A DNA stretch of 64,000 nt, taken from positions 1,302,001-1,366,000 of the forward strand of contig OZ024896.1 in assembly GCA_964017195.1 (NCBI GenBank), given 5' to 3'. This document shows positions 18,966 to 30,249 of this stretch, piece after piece. The stretch's first letter is position 1. The number at the start of each line of letters is the position of its first letter. The notes below the pieces were generated by a model that did not search any database, was not told where the DNA came from, and saw only the letters and a list, made by a program, of their open reading frames with translations. A program made the translations under genes and the position numbers. Source of the stretch: Siderastrea radians (Eukaryota > Cnidaria > Anthozoa > Scleractinia > Rhizangiidae).

Positions 18966-19544
18966 ATATGTATCTAGCGGAGTTCGACTTTTACCTCAGC
19001 TAGTTCGCAAATGAAGATCATTCGTAGAAAAGCGATCTTTTGGAACACTACAGGTTCTGATTGAGCTCTACATTTACTCCCGTCCGAGCTTATTCGCTTA
19101 TTACACACACGCAGGTTGTTTTGCATAGTGGATCAATCTACGGCTTGAAGTTGAAGCACAACTCTTTTATGAACAACGTATTCCGGAGAATCCTTCAATC
19201 AATCAACTATTCTTCTTCTCAATCAGTAAACAAATTTTCCTATCAGAACACGAAAAATAAATGCAAACATTTTGACCAGATTTTAATGGCTTTCTACGAA
19301 CTTCTACAAGCGCAGACGTATTTCCGGCTGTCTTTTCTCTCATTTTCCCCCTGGTCTGCAGTCTGCAGTCTTCATTCTGCATTTTACCCCTAGTCTGCGG
19401 TCTTCATTCTGAATTTTACCCTTAGTCTGCAGTCTGCGTTTTACCCTTGGTCTGCTTTTTCCCCTGGTCCGCAGTCTGCAGTCCACAGTCCGCAGTCCGC
19501 AGTCTTCCCTTTGCACTGACTGTTTTTGTACAATTGCTGTGAGG

Positions 19545-19712
19545 GATTTGTATTTGCTGTGAGCGATTTGCTGTGAGCGATTTGTATTTGATGTGAACGA
19601 TTTGTATTTGATATGAACGATTTGTAATTTGCTGTGGTGGATTTGTAATTTGCTGTGAGCAATTTGAATTTGCTGTGAGTGATTTGAATTTGATGTGAGC
19701 ATTTTGTTTTGA
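19545..19712. repeat. Tandem repeats ATTTGCTGTGAG (right arm)
   Basis: Mirror of 18040-18160. Confidence 0.85.
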
Positions 19713-20843
19713 TGTGACAGTTGTGGGCCACCGTAATCAGGAGATTTAATGCAATGTTTGTGAAATGTACAAGTACCAAAATAGATGATTGGTCGTAGTA
19801 TTCGCTGAAAATATTTTTTAAATTCACTCCTGAAAATATTGTTCAATTCACTGCTAAAAACCTACAGCACTAGTTGAAGAAACGTCACATTAAATAAAGT
19901 AGATGTTTTTGTTCCCAGATAAAAGGGACGGGGATGCTCGTCGGAAAATTAGAATTAAGCCCCTAAAGGAGACCAATCTGGGCATGGCTCAGGCTTAATT
20001 TGACCCCTAAAGGAGACCATGCTAATTAGACAACCAAATAAGAGATATAGTGATTGAGAGGTGTGAACAACGAAAAGGGATACAGGTTGTGGCCTTTTTT
20101 TAAATATATTAGGTATTTCTTATATTTTAATATATAGATTTCTTACGCACAGCCCTAAGTGATACGTAAAAATATTAGCTTTCTGTCCTGAACACCCTAA
20201 GTGAGACCAAAATCCGCCATTTACACCCCTTAGTGAGACGACGAGTACCCCCGTCACTTTCATATGGGAGTCCCCCCCCGAGGGTGTTACTTTCGGAATT
20301 CTACGGTAGCTTGTAATCTCACAAGTGATTAATATTTCACAATAAAAGATGATAGCATAGCTGGAGTCTAGACTGGAGTGATGGCACAAAGTCCAAAGGT
20401 TTTTTTTATACACCTTATTCGGTGTTTTGGCAGATAATAAGGAAAAATGCTAGCAGTGAGTGCATGTTATCGACTTAAACACTGAATAAGAGGTTTATCA
20501 TTCCACTCCCTTTTGTTTTTGCTTTGTCCTCTTTCAGCAAAAAAACTGATCAAATTTTGGTCCCACCACTAGATTTAGCAGGATGGGACTTGCTTTCCAG
20601 GACTATTTGCAGGCATCATGTAGGAAAAAATGCAGAAGTAATTTCAGGGTTATTTATTATTATTATCACAAATCAAGGCGGCTAATCACCAGTCAGATCT
20701 GAGAATTTGTTAGCCTGCAGATAAGGTGTTTGAATTCCTACCCTCGAACGTATTAAACCTGCTTATATGAGGGGTGACAGAATCAACTTTTAAACCAACA
20801 GTTACTTAAGATTCTGATTGACATACATGTAATATTATTTTAG

Positions 20844-20933
20844 ACAGGATTTTTGATGTGTCATGTGACATACAAGATGTTTATGATGAGTTTGGCCGGC
20901 CAATAGTTCTCTCAGCCATGGATGGAGTTAATG
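20844..20933 (+). CDS. Kinesin exon: upstream of P-loop
   Basis: TTTTAG precedes and GTGGGT follows. Encodes DRIFDVSCDIQDVYDEFGRP then IVLSAMDGVNG, matching kinesin-7 sequence just before [14 protein letters not shown]. The phase joins correctly to the next exon. Confidence 0.75.
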
Positions 20934-21444
20934 GTGGGTTGATTTTTTTGTGTTTATTGCAATTTAAAGCAGCTCTAGCTAGTGTTTAACCTTCAAAGTG
21001 GCTGGTGTTTGGCCTATTATTTGTAGCTTTCAGTGTTAATTTGTGGTTAGCATATAAGCTTTGCAATAGTCTTCAAGCAGTAGTGTACCGTTGTTGGCAT
21101 TAGCTTCAGCATTCTTCGGCGATTAACATTCAGGGGCGGTGGGTGGCTCTTCTTCCTTGGTTAGTGGTCTGGCATTAATCCATTCGAGTGTGGTGCAAGT
21201 GCAGTTATGTTCAGTGTGTTTCTTGCATCCTCCAGCTTTGAAAAGCTGCTTTTGCCATAAAAAGCATAAAATAAAAGGTCTATAATGTTCTTGGACATTA
21301 GCAGCAGAGCTATAAAATAAGAGTCTAAGGATGCCGTGCAATAACAGCAACAAGCTTTACACTTGCCATCTTTCTGTGGCTCACATATGTGTGCGCACAA
21401 CCCTGTCAATCTTATCATTACATGTAATTCATTCCATTCTACAG

Positions 21445-21557
21445 GTACTCTGTTTGCATATGGGCAGACATCTTCTGGCAAGACTTACACAATGATGGGT
21501 GACCAGGAGAATAAAGGGGTCATTCCTGTCGGTGAAATATTCGACTACATTGAAAAG
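21445..21557 (+). CDS. Kinesin P-loop exon, copy 1
   Basis: CTACAG/GT start and AAG/GTACTA end. Encodes [18 protein letters not shown] with an intact Walker A (GQTSSGKT), then [19 protein letters not shown]. Two residues present in copy 2 (KA) are missing after GVIP. Confidence 0.8.
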
Positions 21558-21886
21558 GTACTAACATAAAAATGTAAAAAGTTACACATGGGCTGTGAAT
21601 TAAGTAATCTATTACACACTGCATCCATTGTCGCTACATGCCTGCTTGGCATTTATTATGGTAAAGAAGGCTTACATATTTATGCTAGATTGAAATCGAT
21701 TTAGACCGCGGTTTTGTTAAATCCCGTCCAAACTTTGTTGTAATAACCAGCCCTAAGAGTCTAAGGATGCTGCAACAATAACAGCAACAGGCTTTCCTCA
21801 TTTCTTTTCTGTGGTACACATATATACATGTACTCCAACCCCGTCAATCTCATCATAATTTACATGTACTTCATTCTGTTCTACAG

Positions 21887-22004
21887 GTACTCTGTTTGCA
21901 TTGGGCAAACATCTTCTGGCAAGACTTGCTCAATGATGGGTGACCAGGAGAATAAAGGGGTCATTCCTAAGGCTGTTGGCGAAATCTTTGACTACGTTGA
22001 AAAG
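21887..22004 (+). pseudogene. Kinesin P-loop exon, copy 2 (duplicated, frameshifted)
   Basis: A direct duplication of the previous exon and its upstream intron (shared CAACAGGCTTT/CAACAAGCTTT and CCGTCAATCTCATCAT flanks). A one-base deletion changes GCATATGGG to GCATTGGG, breaking the frame inside FAYG. It retains the GVIPKAVGEIF residues missing in copy 1. Confidence 0.8.
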
Positions 22005-22095
22005 GTGCTAACAAAAAAGGGTTGGAAAATATGGGCTGTGCACAGCCCACAAGGCCAGTGCCTAACTCTAGGTTCTGTCAGTTGTACCCAAAATT

Positions 22096-22846
22096 TTGGA
22101 TTTATCAACTGAGTTGATAAGGTAAATTGGCCACCATAAAGAGATTGAAAGCTGATGTTTCGAGCGTATACCTTCGTCAGAGTGAATCAAGGAATTGTGG
22201 GTTGCACTTAGTTTATATGGAGAGTGGTGGAGCTAAACTATTGGTAGGCAAATGACAACTTGAAAAACAAGTCTAATTAAATTAGTTGAATGAAAAGCGT
22301 TCGTTGATACTGTGGGATAAAGTGTGCCGATTTGAAAAATGAATGTTTGTTCTAGAGTTATGGCTTTCCGTATTACCCTGGTGTTAAGGGAAAGGTCACA
22401 GATCGTCATGTGTTGGCTAGAATGATTAATAGGGAGATTGGAATGTCGGGCAACTGGTTTGGATGCGTCCTTGTCATTTCTTTCAACGTCTCGTAGGTGT
22501 CCGCGGAAACAGTTGCCTAGTCTCTTCCCTGTTTCACCAATGTATATTTTTTTGCATAAAGTCCATGTTAAGCAATAGATAACATTTGCGGAGGTGCATG
22601 TTGAGCGATCAGTGATGTTAATCGATCGCTTGGGTTCTGTTCTTTTGTCCGCATTATGGTTGAAAGAACAGGTGTTGCATCGTTTGCGCGCGCATCTAAA
22701 AGTACCTGGTTGATATCAGGTTTAAGTGCACTGCTAACTAAAAAGTTCCCTATGTTTTTGTCGCTTTTGAATGAAATCAATGGGGGCTGTAAAAAGAGAA
22801 CGGTGGCCAATTTAACTTATCAACTCGATTGATAAATCTAAAATTG
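22096..22846 (-). mobile_element. Penelope-like element 3' fragment with GIY-YIG endonuclease
   Basis: Read on the minus strand, pieces in shifted frames give PPLISFKSDKNIGNFLV, TLCKKIYIGETGKRLGNCF, RGHLRDVERNDKDASKPVAR and NHSSQHMTICDLS: the GIY-YIG domain of Penelope-like elements with its pre-domain. The ends carry GATTTATCAACTGAGTTGAT and its inverted form. Lies in a kinesin intron. Frameshifted and 5'-truncated. Confidence 0.75.
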
Positions 22847-23644
22847 TTTCATATCCCCACCAACGCAGCACAACAGATTCTTTAGAAACTGACCCCCTTG
22901 CTTGTCTGTCAGTTGTAGTTTGATTCCTCTATCCCACTATCTTGTTTACTGTTTAGTGAAGTAGCTTTATGAATATGGACTGGATTCAACAAATTATTGT
23001 ACAGTGTTATACATATGGGGGAGGGGTGTGTGCTGGTGTAGTGGTTAGCACGTTGAACTTCAGATCTGAAGGTTGGTGGTTGGAGGCTCAGTCCCTACCA
23101 TCACATTCAATAAACTAAACGCCACAAATTTGTCTCTCTCCACCCAGGTGTATAAATGGGTACCGGTGACATACTGCTGGGGGTAACCCTGCGATGGACC
23201 AGCACCCCATTCAGGGGGGAGTAGCAATACTCTCAGTTTCTTCATACTACAGAAACTGGGATAAGCTCTGGCTGTGTGGGCCTCCGTTGCTTGTGTGGGA
23301 CTTTACCTTACCTCTCTTATACACATGGAAGCATTGTACAATGATTGTCATAGAGGACATAAGAATATTTATCATTCTGCGACCTCTACGGCAATTGGTG
23401 TACCTTTTAATGAATGTACAATGCCAACAGCTGTTACACTGTAGAGCAATGTTGTTCCCATGTTGTGTTTAGTTTTACACACTTCTAGAATCAATTTGAA
23501 GCACTTTCATTCAGTTAGCTTGAAACTTAGAGAAATGTTATTAGAGAGTAACATTTGGGCTGCTATTACCAATTGTCTTGTGGTGGTTATTATTTTTGTA
23601 TCATTTGTTGCTGTTAAGTCTAACAATTTTCTTTGTCTTTCTAG

Positions 23645-23698
23645 CACCCCTCTAGAGAGTTTGTGATCAGAGTTTCATACATGGAAATCTATAATGAG
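23645..23698 (+). CDS. Kinesin exon: MEIYNE motif
   Basis: TTTCTAG before, GTACCC after, 54 nt. Encodes HPSREFVIRVSYMEIYNE, the conserved motor-domain strand that follows the P-loop exon in kinesin-7. Confidence 0.85.
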
Positions 23699-23762
23699 GT
23701 ACCCAATATTCCAGTGACCAAGGTACAATAACTGACAAATAATTTTCTGAGTATTTCCTCAG

Positions 23763-23880
23763 GAGCTGAATGATTTGCTGAATCCTTCCAAAACAAATCT
23801 GAAAGTCCGTGGAGGCCCACCGGTATGAAAGGTGGTAACATCTGAAGAAGAAGTCTTAAACCATCTGCTCTGTGGGGAAA
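23763..23880 (+). pseudogene. Kinesin exon: LNDLLNP, with in-frame stop
   Basis: CCTCAG before. Encodes ELNDLLNPSKTNLKVRGG-PPV, then TGA, then KVVTSEEEVLNHLLCGEK and a second stop. The family carries about seven more residues (…GVFVEGL…) at the stop, so a small deletion has closed the frame. Confidence 0.75.
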
Positions 23881-24477
23881 AAAGATGAAAAATTATTTGC
23901 ATCAGGGACCAGAGTGTGGCATTGTATAAATTATGTTAACGTTGCATATAATTATTTTGTTAACCAGGCCATTATACAGAACATTTTACACACTATTTTG
24001 CGCGCAAAAGGTTTAAAATCATTTTGCAGTTGTTCCAAACCGTCAATTTGCATATCACCAAAAGAATTTACCATTAAATCAAAAGTTGTCCCTTAGAGCT
24101 TTTGGTTTTATTTTCCCTACCATAATTTGCAGTGTCTTGTTTTTGTACAGTTGTTTCTAAATGGTTGTTTAAGATGAACTGCATAGTTGCCACAAAAAAA
24201 ATGGGTGGACAAACTGAAACAGATAATAGAGATGCTTTCTATCAAATCTATCAATTCTACACTGGTCCTGTGACTTTTTGTTCGCCCGTATTTGCATAAA
24301 AATGGAACAAAACAAGCAACTATCGCCTGATACTGAAAGGCAACTACCGTCAGCATCAAAACGTTGCAATCTACATCTTACGAGTGTACGCTTAAATCAG
24401 TTTATGACAATTCACGTGGACAGTCGTTGCGATGTTCACTGATTAATGTTTTGAAATACTTATATCCTCTGTTTTAG

Positions 24478-24529
24478 AACTTGGTAGATCTTGCCGGCTC
24501 AGAGAAGGCTTCCCAGACTGGAGCTATCG
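24478..24529 (+). CDS. Kinesin exon: switch II DLAGSEK
   Basis: GTTTTAG before, GTCTGT after, 52 nt. Encodes NLVDLAGSEKASQTGAI; DLAGSE is the invariant kinesin switch-II motif. Confidence 0.85.
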
Positions 24530-24879
24530 GTCTGTATACTCCCTTGAATTTACTTTAGAAAACTTAGCGGTACACTGAAACACAAGTCAATTGCCACTCA
24601 TCTTTTCCATAAGAAACAGACACTTAAGTTTGCTACTGACCTCATAGCAGTTCCCAGAACTAAACTGAATAGAGAGGCTCATGAATCAGAAGAGCTATAA
24701 AAATTCATTAGCATTAGCGGCTCATTGTGTATTTCAAGTTTTGACATAAATTTCGGCTTTTGAATTTTTCTCTCTGGCAAATTTACCTTATCACCTCAGT
24801 TGGCTCGTTAGTTTTGTACTCCAATTCAGCTCAACTTTTGGCTGTTTTAGTTGCTTACTGCTTTGGGTGTTGTTTGCAG

Positions 24880-24913
24880 ACCAACGTTTGAAGGAAGAGT
24901 CTACTGGCACTTG
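24880..24913 (+). CDS. Kinesin exon: RLKE, truncated
   Basis: TTTGCAG before, GTAAAA after. Encodes DQRLKEESTGTW in phase with the preceding exon. The family continues with a NRSL segment that is absent here. Confidence 0.5.
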
Positions 24914-25228
24914 GTAAAAAAAAACTTAATAGAAAACTATATGAAGTATGAAACTATATTATATACACTTTTCAATAAAGTAACGCTTGTGAGATAAGGA
25001 TATATGAATTTCACTTGTCATATATTTATGCAAGCTGGGGAAAATTTATTTGGAATAAGGGGTACAGATAGTGTTTTAGTGGTGCAATTGTGTCAAATTG
25101 ATTTTTTCTTTTTTAGCTTCAATTTTGATACTCCTTTAGACTTTTACTTCAACCCTCCTTTTTGTACTTAGAAACTGATCTTTGATATCCTGATGATGAG
25201 TTCTTATTTGATTATTTTGTTTTATTAG

Positions 25229-25276
25229 TTTGCTAGTCGCGCCAAAACTTTCAACAACTGCCCAGAAGTTAATGAA
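25229..25276 (+). CDS. Kinesin exon: end of motor domain
   Basis: TTATTAG before, GTAAGC after, 48 nt. Encodes FASRAKTFNNCPEVNE, like the FASxAKxxxNxPxVNE end of the CENP-E motor. Confidence 0.85.
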
Positions 25277-25279
25277 GTA

Positions 25280-26940
25280 AGCGTTACTTTCATCTTATTT
25301 TTTATTCCAGTTTTAACAAGGCCGTATTACTCTCAACTCAAGTTTAAGGTGATTCCATTCAATTGCATTGCGCATCCTTTCTGCGCATCATTTTTTGCGT
25401 GTTTAGCGCGCGCACGTTCGGAACTTGGTAGGTTTTCTATGAAAACTGAGCTTTTCAGAGGAATGAATTGTCGTTTTCTCCAAATCGAACTCGGTGACCC
25501 ACTTTTTTATTCCATTTATTTGAAGAAAATACGACTCTGCATGATATATCCAAATTTGAAGAGTTTTTCGTTATTCCAATTAATTCACTATTACAATCTG
25601 ATTTAAGATGTTTCACTGAAAGCGTGCAAACGCTCGATTTGCCTATTTCATTACTTTCATTTTTACGGCAACTTTGAGGCGTTTTACTGTAACATTGTTT
25701 TGCTATAACAAGAATAAGGCTTGTACGTCATTGCTAGTAATGACTTTGTTAAAGTAGTCAGTGTCTCTAGTACAAGGATCGTTTTTTTTTTTGTATATTG
25801 TTGTCGATAGCTAGCAAGGTACCTTTAAACTACAGCCCTGCAGCGTGAAATCAGACACGGTGACCGCCTCTTTTTTTTTTTTTTTGCCAATGGTCATGGT
25901 CAATGCTGTAGCCTGAAAAAATCAACGCCGATTGCATGCCGGCATGCAGTTTGTCTTTCTTCTGTGAGGCCGGGCGTGTATTCTGTGAAATGTTGGGAGG
26001 GGGTGTGCCACCGATACACTGAAACCCTTGGGTCAACAGCGGCACATACCCATACATGTTATACTATGGGAGTACGACCCCCGCGCTTTGAAGTGGTCTG
26101 TATTCGCGAGTCTGGATATACTTCGAATGCGCTGTTTTGTATCCTTGATGTCTGGCAGAATTTTACTCGCGTTGTAGTCTTGCGTTAACTAAGCCGAAGT
26201 AAAAATTTCCACGGCAGCAAACACGAGACGGACTCGTCAATTTGAGATTTAGTATGAATAGGACGTCGTGGTCGCAACAAACCAACTCGACTCATTTCAC
26301 GAATGGTTGTGTTCTGCTCCGAAGCAGAAACACTTGGTAAACCGAAAAGGTATGAACCATAACTTGTAATGTGAAGTAACAAATTCCGGCCGATTTATAC
26401 CCGTGTAGTGAAAAACACGGCCGAGGGTTAGTTAGCGTCGAACTGTTGCTTGGGCTGGCTTTTGGCTTATCGGGAGCACACTCGCGGAGTGGGACATACT
26501 CAACTGCTGTCCAATCAACTGAATCTACTTTATTGCTTGGATCAACGTTCTTACATACATGATGGTAGCTAAGTAATACGTGCCAGAAAATGTGGGAGAT
26601 AAATGGAGTTCCTTTGGGATAAACAATTTATTAATTACGACATAACGGCAACTACAGAGATATGGATGAAACTTATGTAAATCCTGCGGAACTAGGCGGT
26701 TATGCGAGCAGAACCCTACGCTGAAACTTGGTACTAGAAGGAACTAGTCTTCCTACGTGTTTTGACACGGAAAACACGAACCACATTTTGATATTTCACG
26801 CGACAAGTACTTAGAATAGGTACTAGAATATTTGCACGCTTACTTTAACAAACAATAGGTCAAACAACGATCATATTTCCGATTACAATCACGCAATCAA
26901 TGTTACCTAAAATTGTTATGTCACGCTTTGAGACGCTTTG
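25280..26940. other. Intron-like/repeat DNA, no supported gene
   Basis: AT-rich with poly-T runs (around 25871). No exon with both splice sites and homology is seen. Confidence 0.4.
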
Positions 26941-26951
26941 GTTAACTCTAC

Positions 26952-26993
26952 TACACCCGCACCCGCACCCGCACCCGCACCCGCACCCGCACC
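26952..26993. repeat. (ACCCGC)n microsatellite, ~6-7 units
   Basis: Pure hexanucleotide tandem CACCCG. Confidence 0.95.
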
Positions 26994-27637
26994 TAAACCT
27001 TCTCACCACCAGCTACTACCGCATGTATCGCCCGAAGATATTTCAAACTAGATATTTCACTCCCTTATTAAAATAAAAACAGTGAAAGAAACAATATTTA
27101 AAGCCCAAGTTTGTGACGGTAGTGAAAAGACTAGAGTAAAACAGCGTAAAATAGTTCGGGTTATCTCTAGGTAACAGCGACTTTAACATTTGCAGTGTCA
27201 TTTTTGGGCGCGTAAACATGAAATTTATAGTTCAAAGCGTGTTGAACAAATTTGCGGCATGGTTGAGAGCTCAGCTTCGGAATGTAACGCAACGCTCAAA
27301 ACATCTCGAGCCGAACGCAAGATTAACAACAAAGCATTCTAATAGAGACCTTTGAAAGCTTAAGACCTTTTGTAAGCTTCATGAATTTCATTCAGGTTCA
27401 GTGTTCTGTTTTTGTTTAGAAGAAAACAGGCGTATCAACTTGAAAATGTAGGCGGAAATTAAATGTTGAAATTTGTTATGAAAATTTATATTAGCAGCGA
27501 AGGTATTTATGTTCGCAAAAGACCGAAAATTTGAGAAACCGACGCGTTGGAATATGTTGTCTTCGAAGAAAAGGGAAATGAAGAGCTTTCTTTACTTTGC
27601 GTGCGATTTTAATGTCACGCCATAATTAACTTAAATC

Positions 27638-27800
27638 AATGTAAAGAAGATCCTCGCAGTTATGAAGATGAAGATGAAATTATGAATATATGAAATTCAA
27701 CTGCATAAGTTGCGTTAATAACTGAGAGGATCCTCTTTACATTGATTTCTTCATTCTGCAGTTCAAATATATGAATTTCATATATTCATAATTTCATAAT
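27638..27800. repeat. Rearranged SINE-tail palindrome
   Basis: Shares GTAAAGAAGATCCTCGCAGT, ATGAATATATGAAATTCA and ATATGAATTTCATATATTCA with the 223-652 cluster, in shuffled inverted order. Confidence 0.75.
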
Positions 27801-28282
27801 TAACTTAGTCACGCTGCTCTTTACCCGGTTTGTATAATACTGATTATGCTGATCCCTCGCTCTGGCAAAGACGTGTTGCATCTTTGCGGCAAGCGGGGAG
27901 GGGAGGGGCGTGGTTGAGGGAGTTAGGGTACGGGTGGGACCACACTACAGTGGTGTAAGACCCAAAGGTTGTCCTCATGAATTTCACCATATTGCAGAAC
28001 AAAACGTCATTAGCTCTGCACGCATTGTGTGCCTATGTTTTTTTAATGTATTAGGTGTAATTAATAACTGTCCAAAGTTTCAACAAGTTATCATTACAGC
28101 TCCTTTTTCGATGGAATCACTAACTAGACTTTCTCAAAGTCCGTTCTTTGTAGTGCCTCGCCACTCCGTCCCTCGTCTCGCGAGTTCGTCGCTCTTATCG
28201 CAGTCGACTTGTGGCCAGTCTAATTAACCTTTCCGCAGGTCTTCCCTTTTGAACTGATTTTCATCCGACTTTTTCTCTTCAG

Positions 28283-28324
28283 GTGTCAGATGATTCAAGT
28301 CTTCTTAAGAAGTACAGACAGGAG
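28283..28324 (+). CDS. Kinesin exon: neck start
   Basis: CTCTTCAG before. Encodes VSDDSSLLKKYRQE, matching the VxxDxxLLKxYRxE segment after the CENP-E motor. No donor is evident at the end, so the 3' border is uncertain. Confidence 0.65.
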
Positions 28325-28930
28325 TTTTGTGATCGGGCTTACTGCAGTGTTACTGGAAATTTCGCTGTTTTAAATAGCCATTGTAACCCAAAGTGCTTTG
28401 TGTGCCGAGGTACATTCTGCATAGATGACTGAAAAATCCTCCATTTCCTCGACTGTCGTGAAGTCTGATTTCGCTGCCGTTACCGATCTGAAAGCACTAG
28501 TGTGAATTTCAAGTTGACATTTAAGTGTCGTCGTATCAATTTCGTTGTGCATTTCCAAATTCTGAGGTGTTTTCGCAGTGGAAGAGGAGATCTTTAGGTT
28601 GCATGCTTCGAAGGGTTCAGGAAAGCTAAGGCGAAGGCCGAGTCTTCCGGGCTCTGCCAAAGTTGTCTGGCTAAAGGAGTCCGTGTAAAAGTAGCAGAGG
28701 GCAAGAAAAATATCTACAGGTTTCGGCAATACTACTGACAGTGCGTTTGCCGAAATAGAACTGCATTCGTTGCGGGATGTCTGAAACAGAAGCGGGAACG
28801 TTAGTTCAGTTCGAGGAAAGACATATCTTGATAAATAAAGAGAGATGGCGAATTTTAAGCTCGGAGAAGAAATAAGAAGAGATGGAATAATAAATATTCA
28901 ACATGTCGCGAGCGTGGGACAAAGAAAAAA

Positions 28931-29010
28931 TCTGAGTCCCCGACGGGAATCGAACCCTTGACCTTCCGTACACCGGTCGTATCTTGTTACCACAAAATAA
29001 CAGTAGCCAC
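28931..29010 (-). repeat. tRNA-derived SINE fragment
   Basis: CCCCGACGGGAATCGAACCC then TTGACCTTCCGTACACCGGT is an inverted tRNA T-arm plus anticodon-arm region, as in tRNA-derived short repeats. The 5' half is lost. Confidence 0.6.
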
Positions 29011-29163
29011 GGGCCCGCTCCAGAATAATGCCTATGGTCATGAGCTTGTGCTGTTTTGCTTAATTATTCCTGTCTGTTTATGTTTTATTTTTTCAAAGAT
29101 TGTAAGTGGCTACTCTGGTTTTGCATCCATCGACATCAGTCGATGCGATCAATTGCGCTGTAA

Positions 29164-29508
29164 TAGATCCGTGTATACTCGTTAACTGCTAAGTCAGATC
29201 TTAAGTATTCTTCTCCAGCGACATCTACCGATGAAGACGTCAATATTCTTGCAAGATCAAGCGCTATTATATTTTCAAACGCGTTGACTACAAAGTCAGA
29301 TCTAGAGTTGTGTTCTCCAGTAACATCTAATAACGAAGATATTTCCACTTCCAGAGGCTACTACTGTACATATCAGCTCGCTGCAAGGCCAGTGCAGCAT
29401 GGTATAATATGCGAAAAGTCCGGTAAACGCGCCAGCCAAACGGTAGAAACTGTTTCAAAACAAAACACAGGCGTGCAAAGCACTTTGGATGACACCTGCC
29501 CTTTATAA
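29164..29508 (+). CDS. Open exon-like ORF with internal repeat (unassigned)
   Basis: The frame stays open for about 114 codons. Two imperfect repeats of about 35 codons begin AKSDLKYSSPATSTDEDVNI and TKSDLELCSPVTSNNEDIS. Serine/threonine/acid-rich. It lies between the neck and coiled-coil exons of the kinesin, so it could be a tail exon, but the splice borders are not clear. Confidence 0.3.
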
Positions 29509-29539
29509 AATAATATTGTTAGATTTTTCTCGTTATCAG

Positions 29540-30017
29540 ATAAGCCAACAAGCGTTGGAGAAAGAAAAAGAGAAGGTACACAACTAAGAAGTAATTTCTT
29601 TTTTCGATCTCGACTGTTTCACATCTAAAACATGATATTCATTATAATTGTTTGTTTTTCTGAGATGGTAGAAATGCTGGAGCAACAACGTATACAACAG
29701 GTACGAGTTCATAACAACAGACTGTGTTGTACAAGGTGGCTTTAGACTCTAACGTGTCTGAGTATGTAAGAAGTCCTACAGACGAATAGTATACTTTCCT
29801 GCTGTGAAACCTGCTATCAGAACACCTGATCTCAGGGTATTTCTATTTATTATGATGTATCAGGTTAGAGAATTACATGTAACTGCTAAAAACGCTTTCC
29901 ATGTATTTCCCACTGCAGAGTGAACAAGAAGAAAGGTCGGAAAAGCTACGAAACATGATTTGCTCAGCTGGCAGAGAGACTGAGACGGACGGGTACAAAG
30001 CAAAGATGACAGCAAAG
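29540..30017 (+). CDS. Candidate coiled-coil exons of the kinesin
   Basis: Three small AG/GT-bounded segments: 29540-29575 (ISQQALEKEKEK), 29665-29700 (MVEMLEQQRIQQ) and 29919-30017 (SEQEERSEKLRNMICSAGRE then TETDGYKAKMTAK). All lengths are multiples of three. Composition is helical and charged, as expected after the CENP-E neck. EKLRNMI resembles the KLRNLI segment of kinesin-7 proteins. Confidence 0.5.
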
Positions 30018-30104
30018 GTTGGCGACATGTACCTCAGTTCTTTTGCTCCCTTATGGCACTGTGGTTCTCTTTGCTGACTGTAACTTGTTTTTGATCCGTT
30101 ACAG

Positions 30105-30246
30105 AGGCTTTTGACCTGGTGCCCAGGTGCTGCTCTATCTAATACCCCTCTCGCTTCTGCAGCTGCTTTAGCAAACGCATTTCAAAGGTGTCTACAGCGA
30201 ATCGGGTCCAGTCCCAGTAGCGATGAAAGTGAGTTTGATGAACGAG
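30105..30246 (+). CDS. Candidate kinesin tail exon
   Basis: TTACAG before, and a GC-AG-type donor (GAG/GCAAGT) after. Encodes LLTWCPGAALSNTPL..., ending RIGSSPSSDESEFDE. Homology uncertain. Confidence 0.35.
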
Positions 30247-30249
30247 GCA

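Larger units (their letters stand above)
18004..19735. mobile_element. 1.73-kb fold-back element with 5S-rRNA-like modules
   Basis: Begins TACGGTGGCCCACAACTGTC and ends with its reverse complement, bounded by a perfect 6-bp duplication ATCAGG (17998-18003 and 19736-19741). The arms carry, in mirrored order, CTCACAGCAAAT tandem repeats, GACTGCAGAC/CTGCAGTC repeats, a unique segment and a 5S-rRNA-like segment near the centre. The tandem-repeat ORFs are repeat artefacts. Confidence 0.75.
17544..20311. mobile_element. Element with 23-bp terminal inverted repeats hosting a nested fold-back
   Basis: TACCGTAGAATTCCGAAAGT at 17544 is mirrored at 20289-20311. The 18004-19735 fold-back lies inside. 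No coding region is recognised in the outer parts. The ends could alternatively belong to two separate short elements. Confidence 0.4.
20844..30246 (+). pseudogene. CENP-E-like kinesin (kinesin-7), degenerate multi-exon locus
   Basis: CENP-E-type kinesins are plus-end motors acting at kinetochores. Exon-sized matches to the motor domain lie in correct order on the plus strand, most with AG/GT borders: pre-P-loop, P-loop (twice), MEIYNE, LNDLLNP, switch-II DLAGSEK, the end of the motor and neck, then candidate coiled-coil exons. Defects: no N-terminal exon, a frameshift in one P-loop copy, a two-codon loss in the other, a stop after RGGPPV, loss of the exons for switch-I NxxSSRSH, and loss of the segment between DLAGSEK and FASRAK. 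A Penelope-like fragment sits in an intron. An unprocessed duplicated pseudogene is the simplest reading. Confidence 0.75.
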
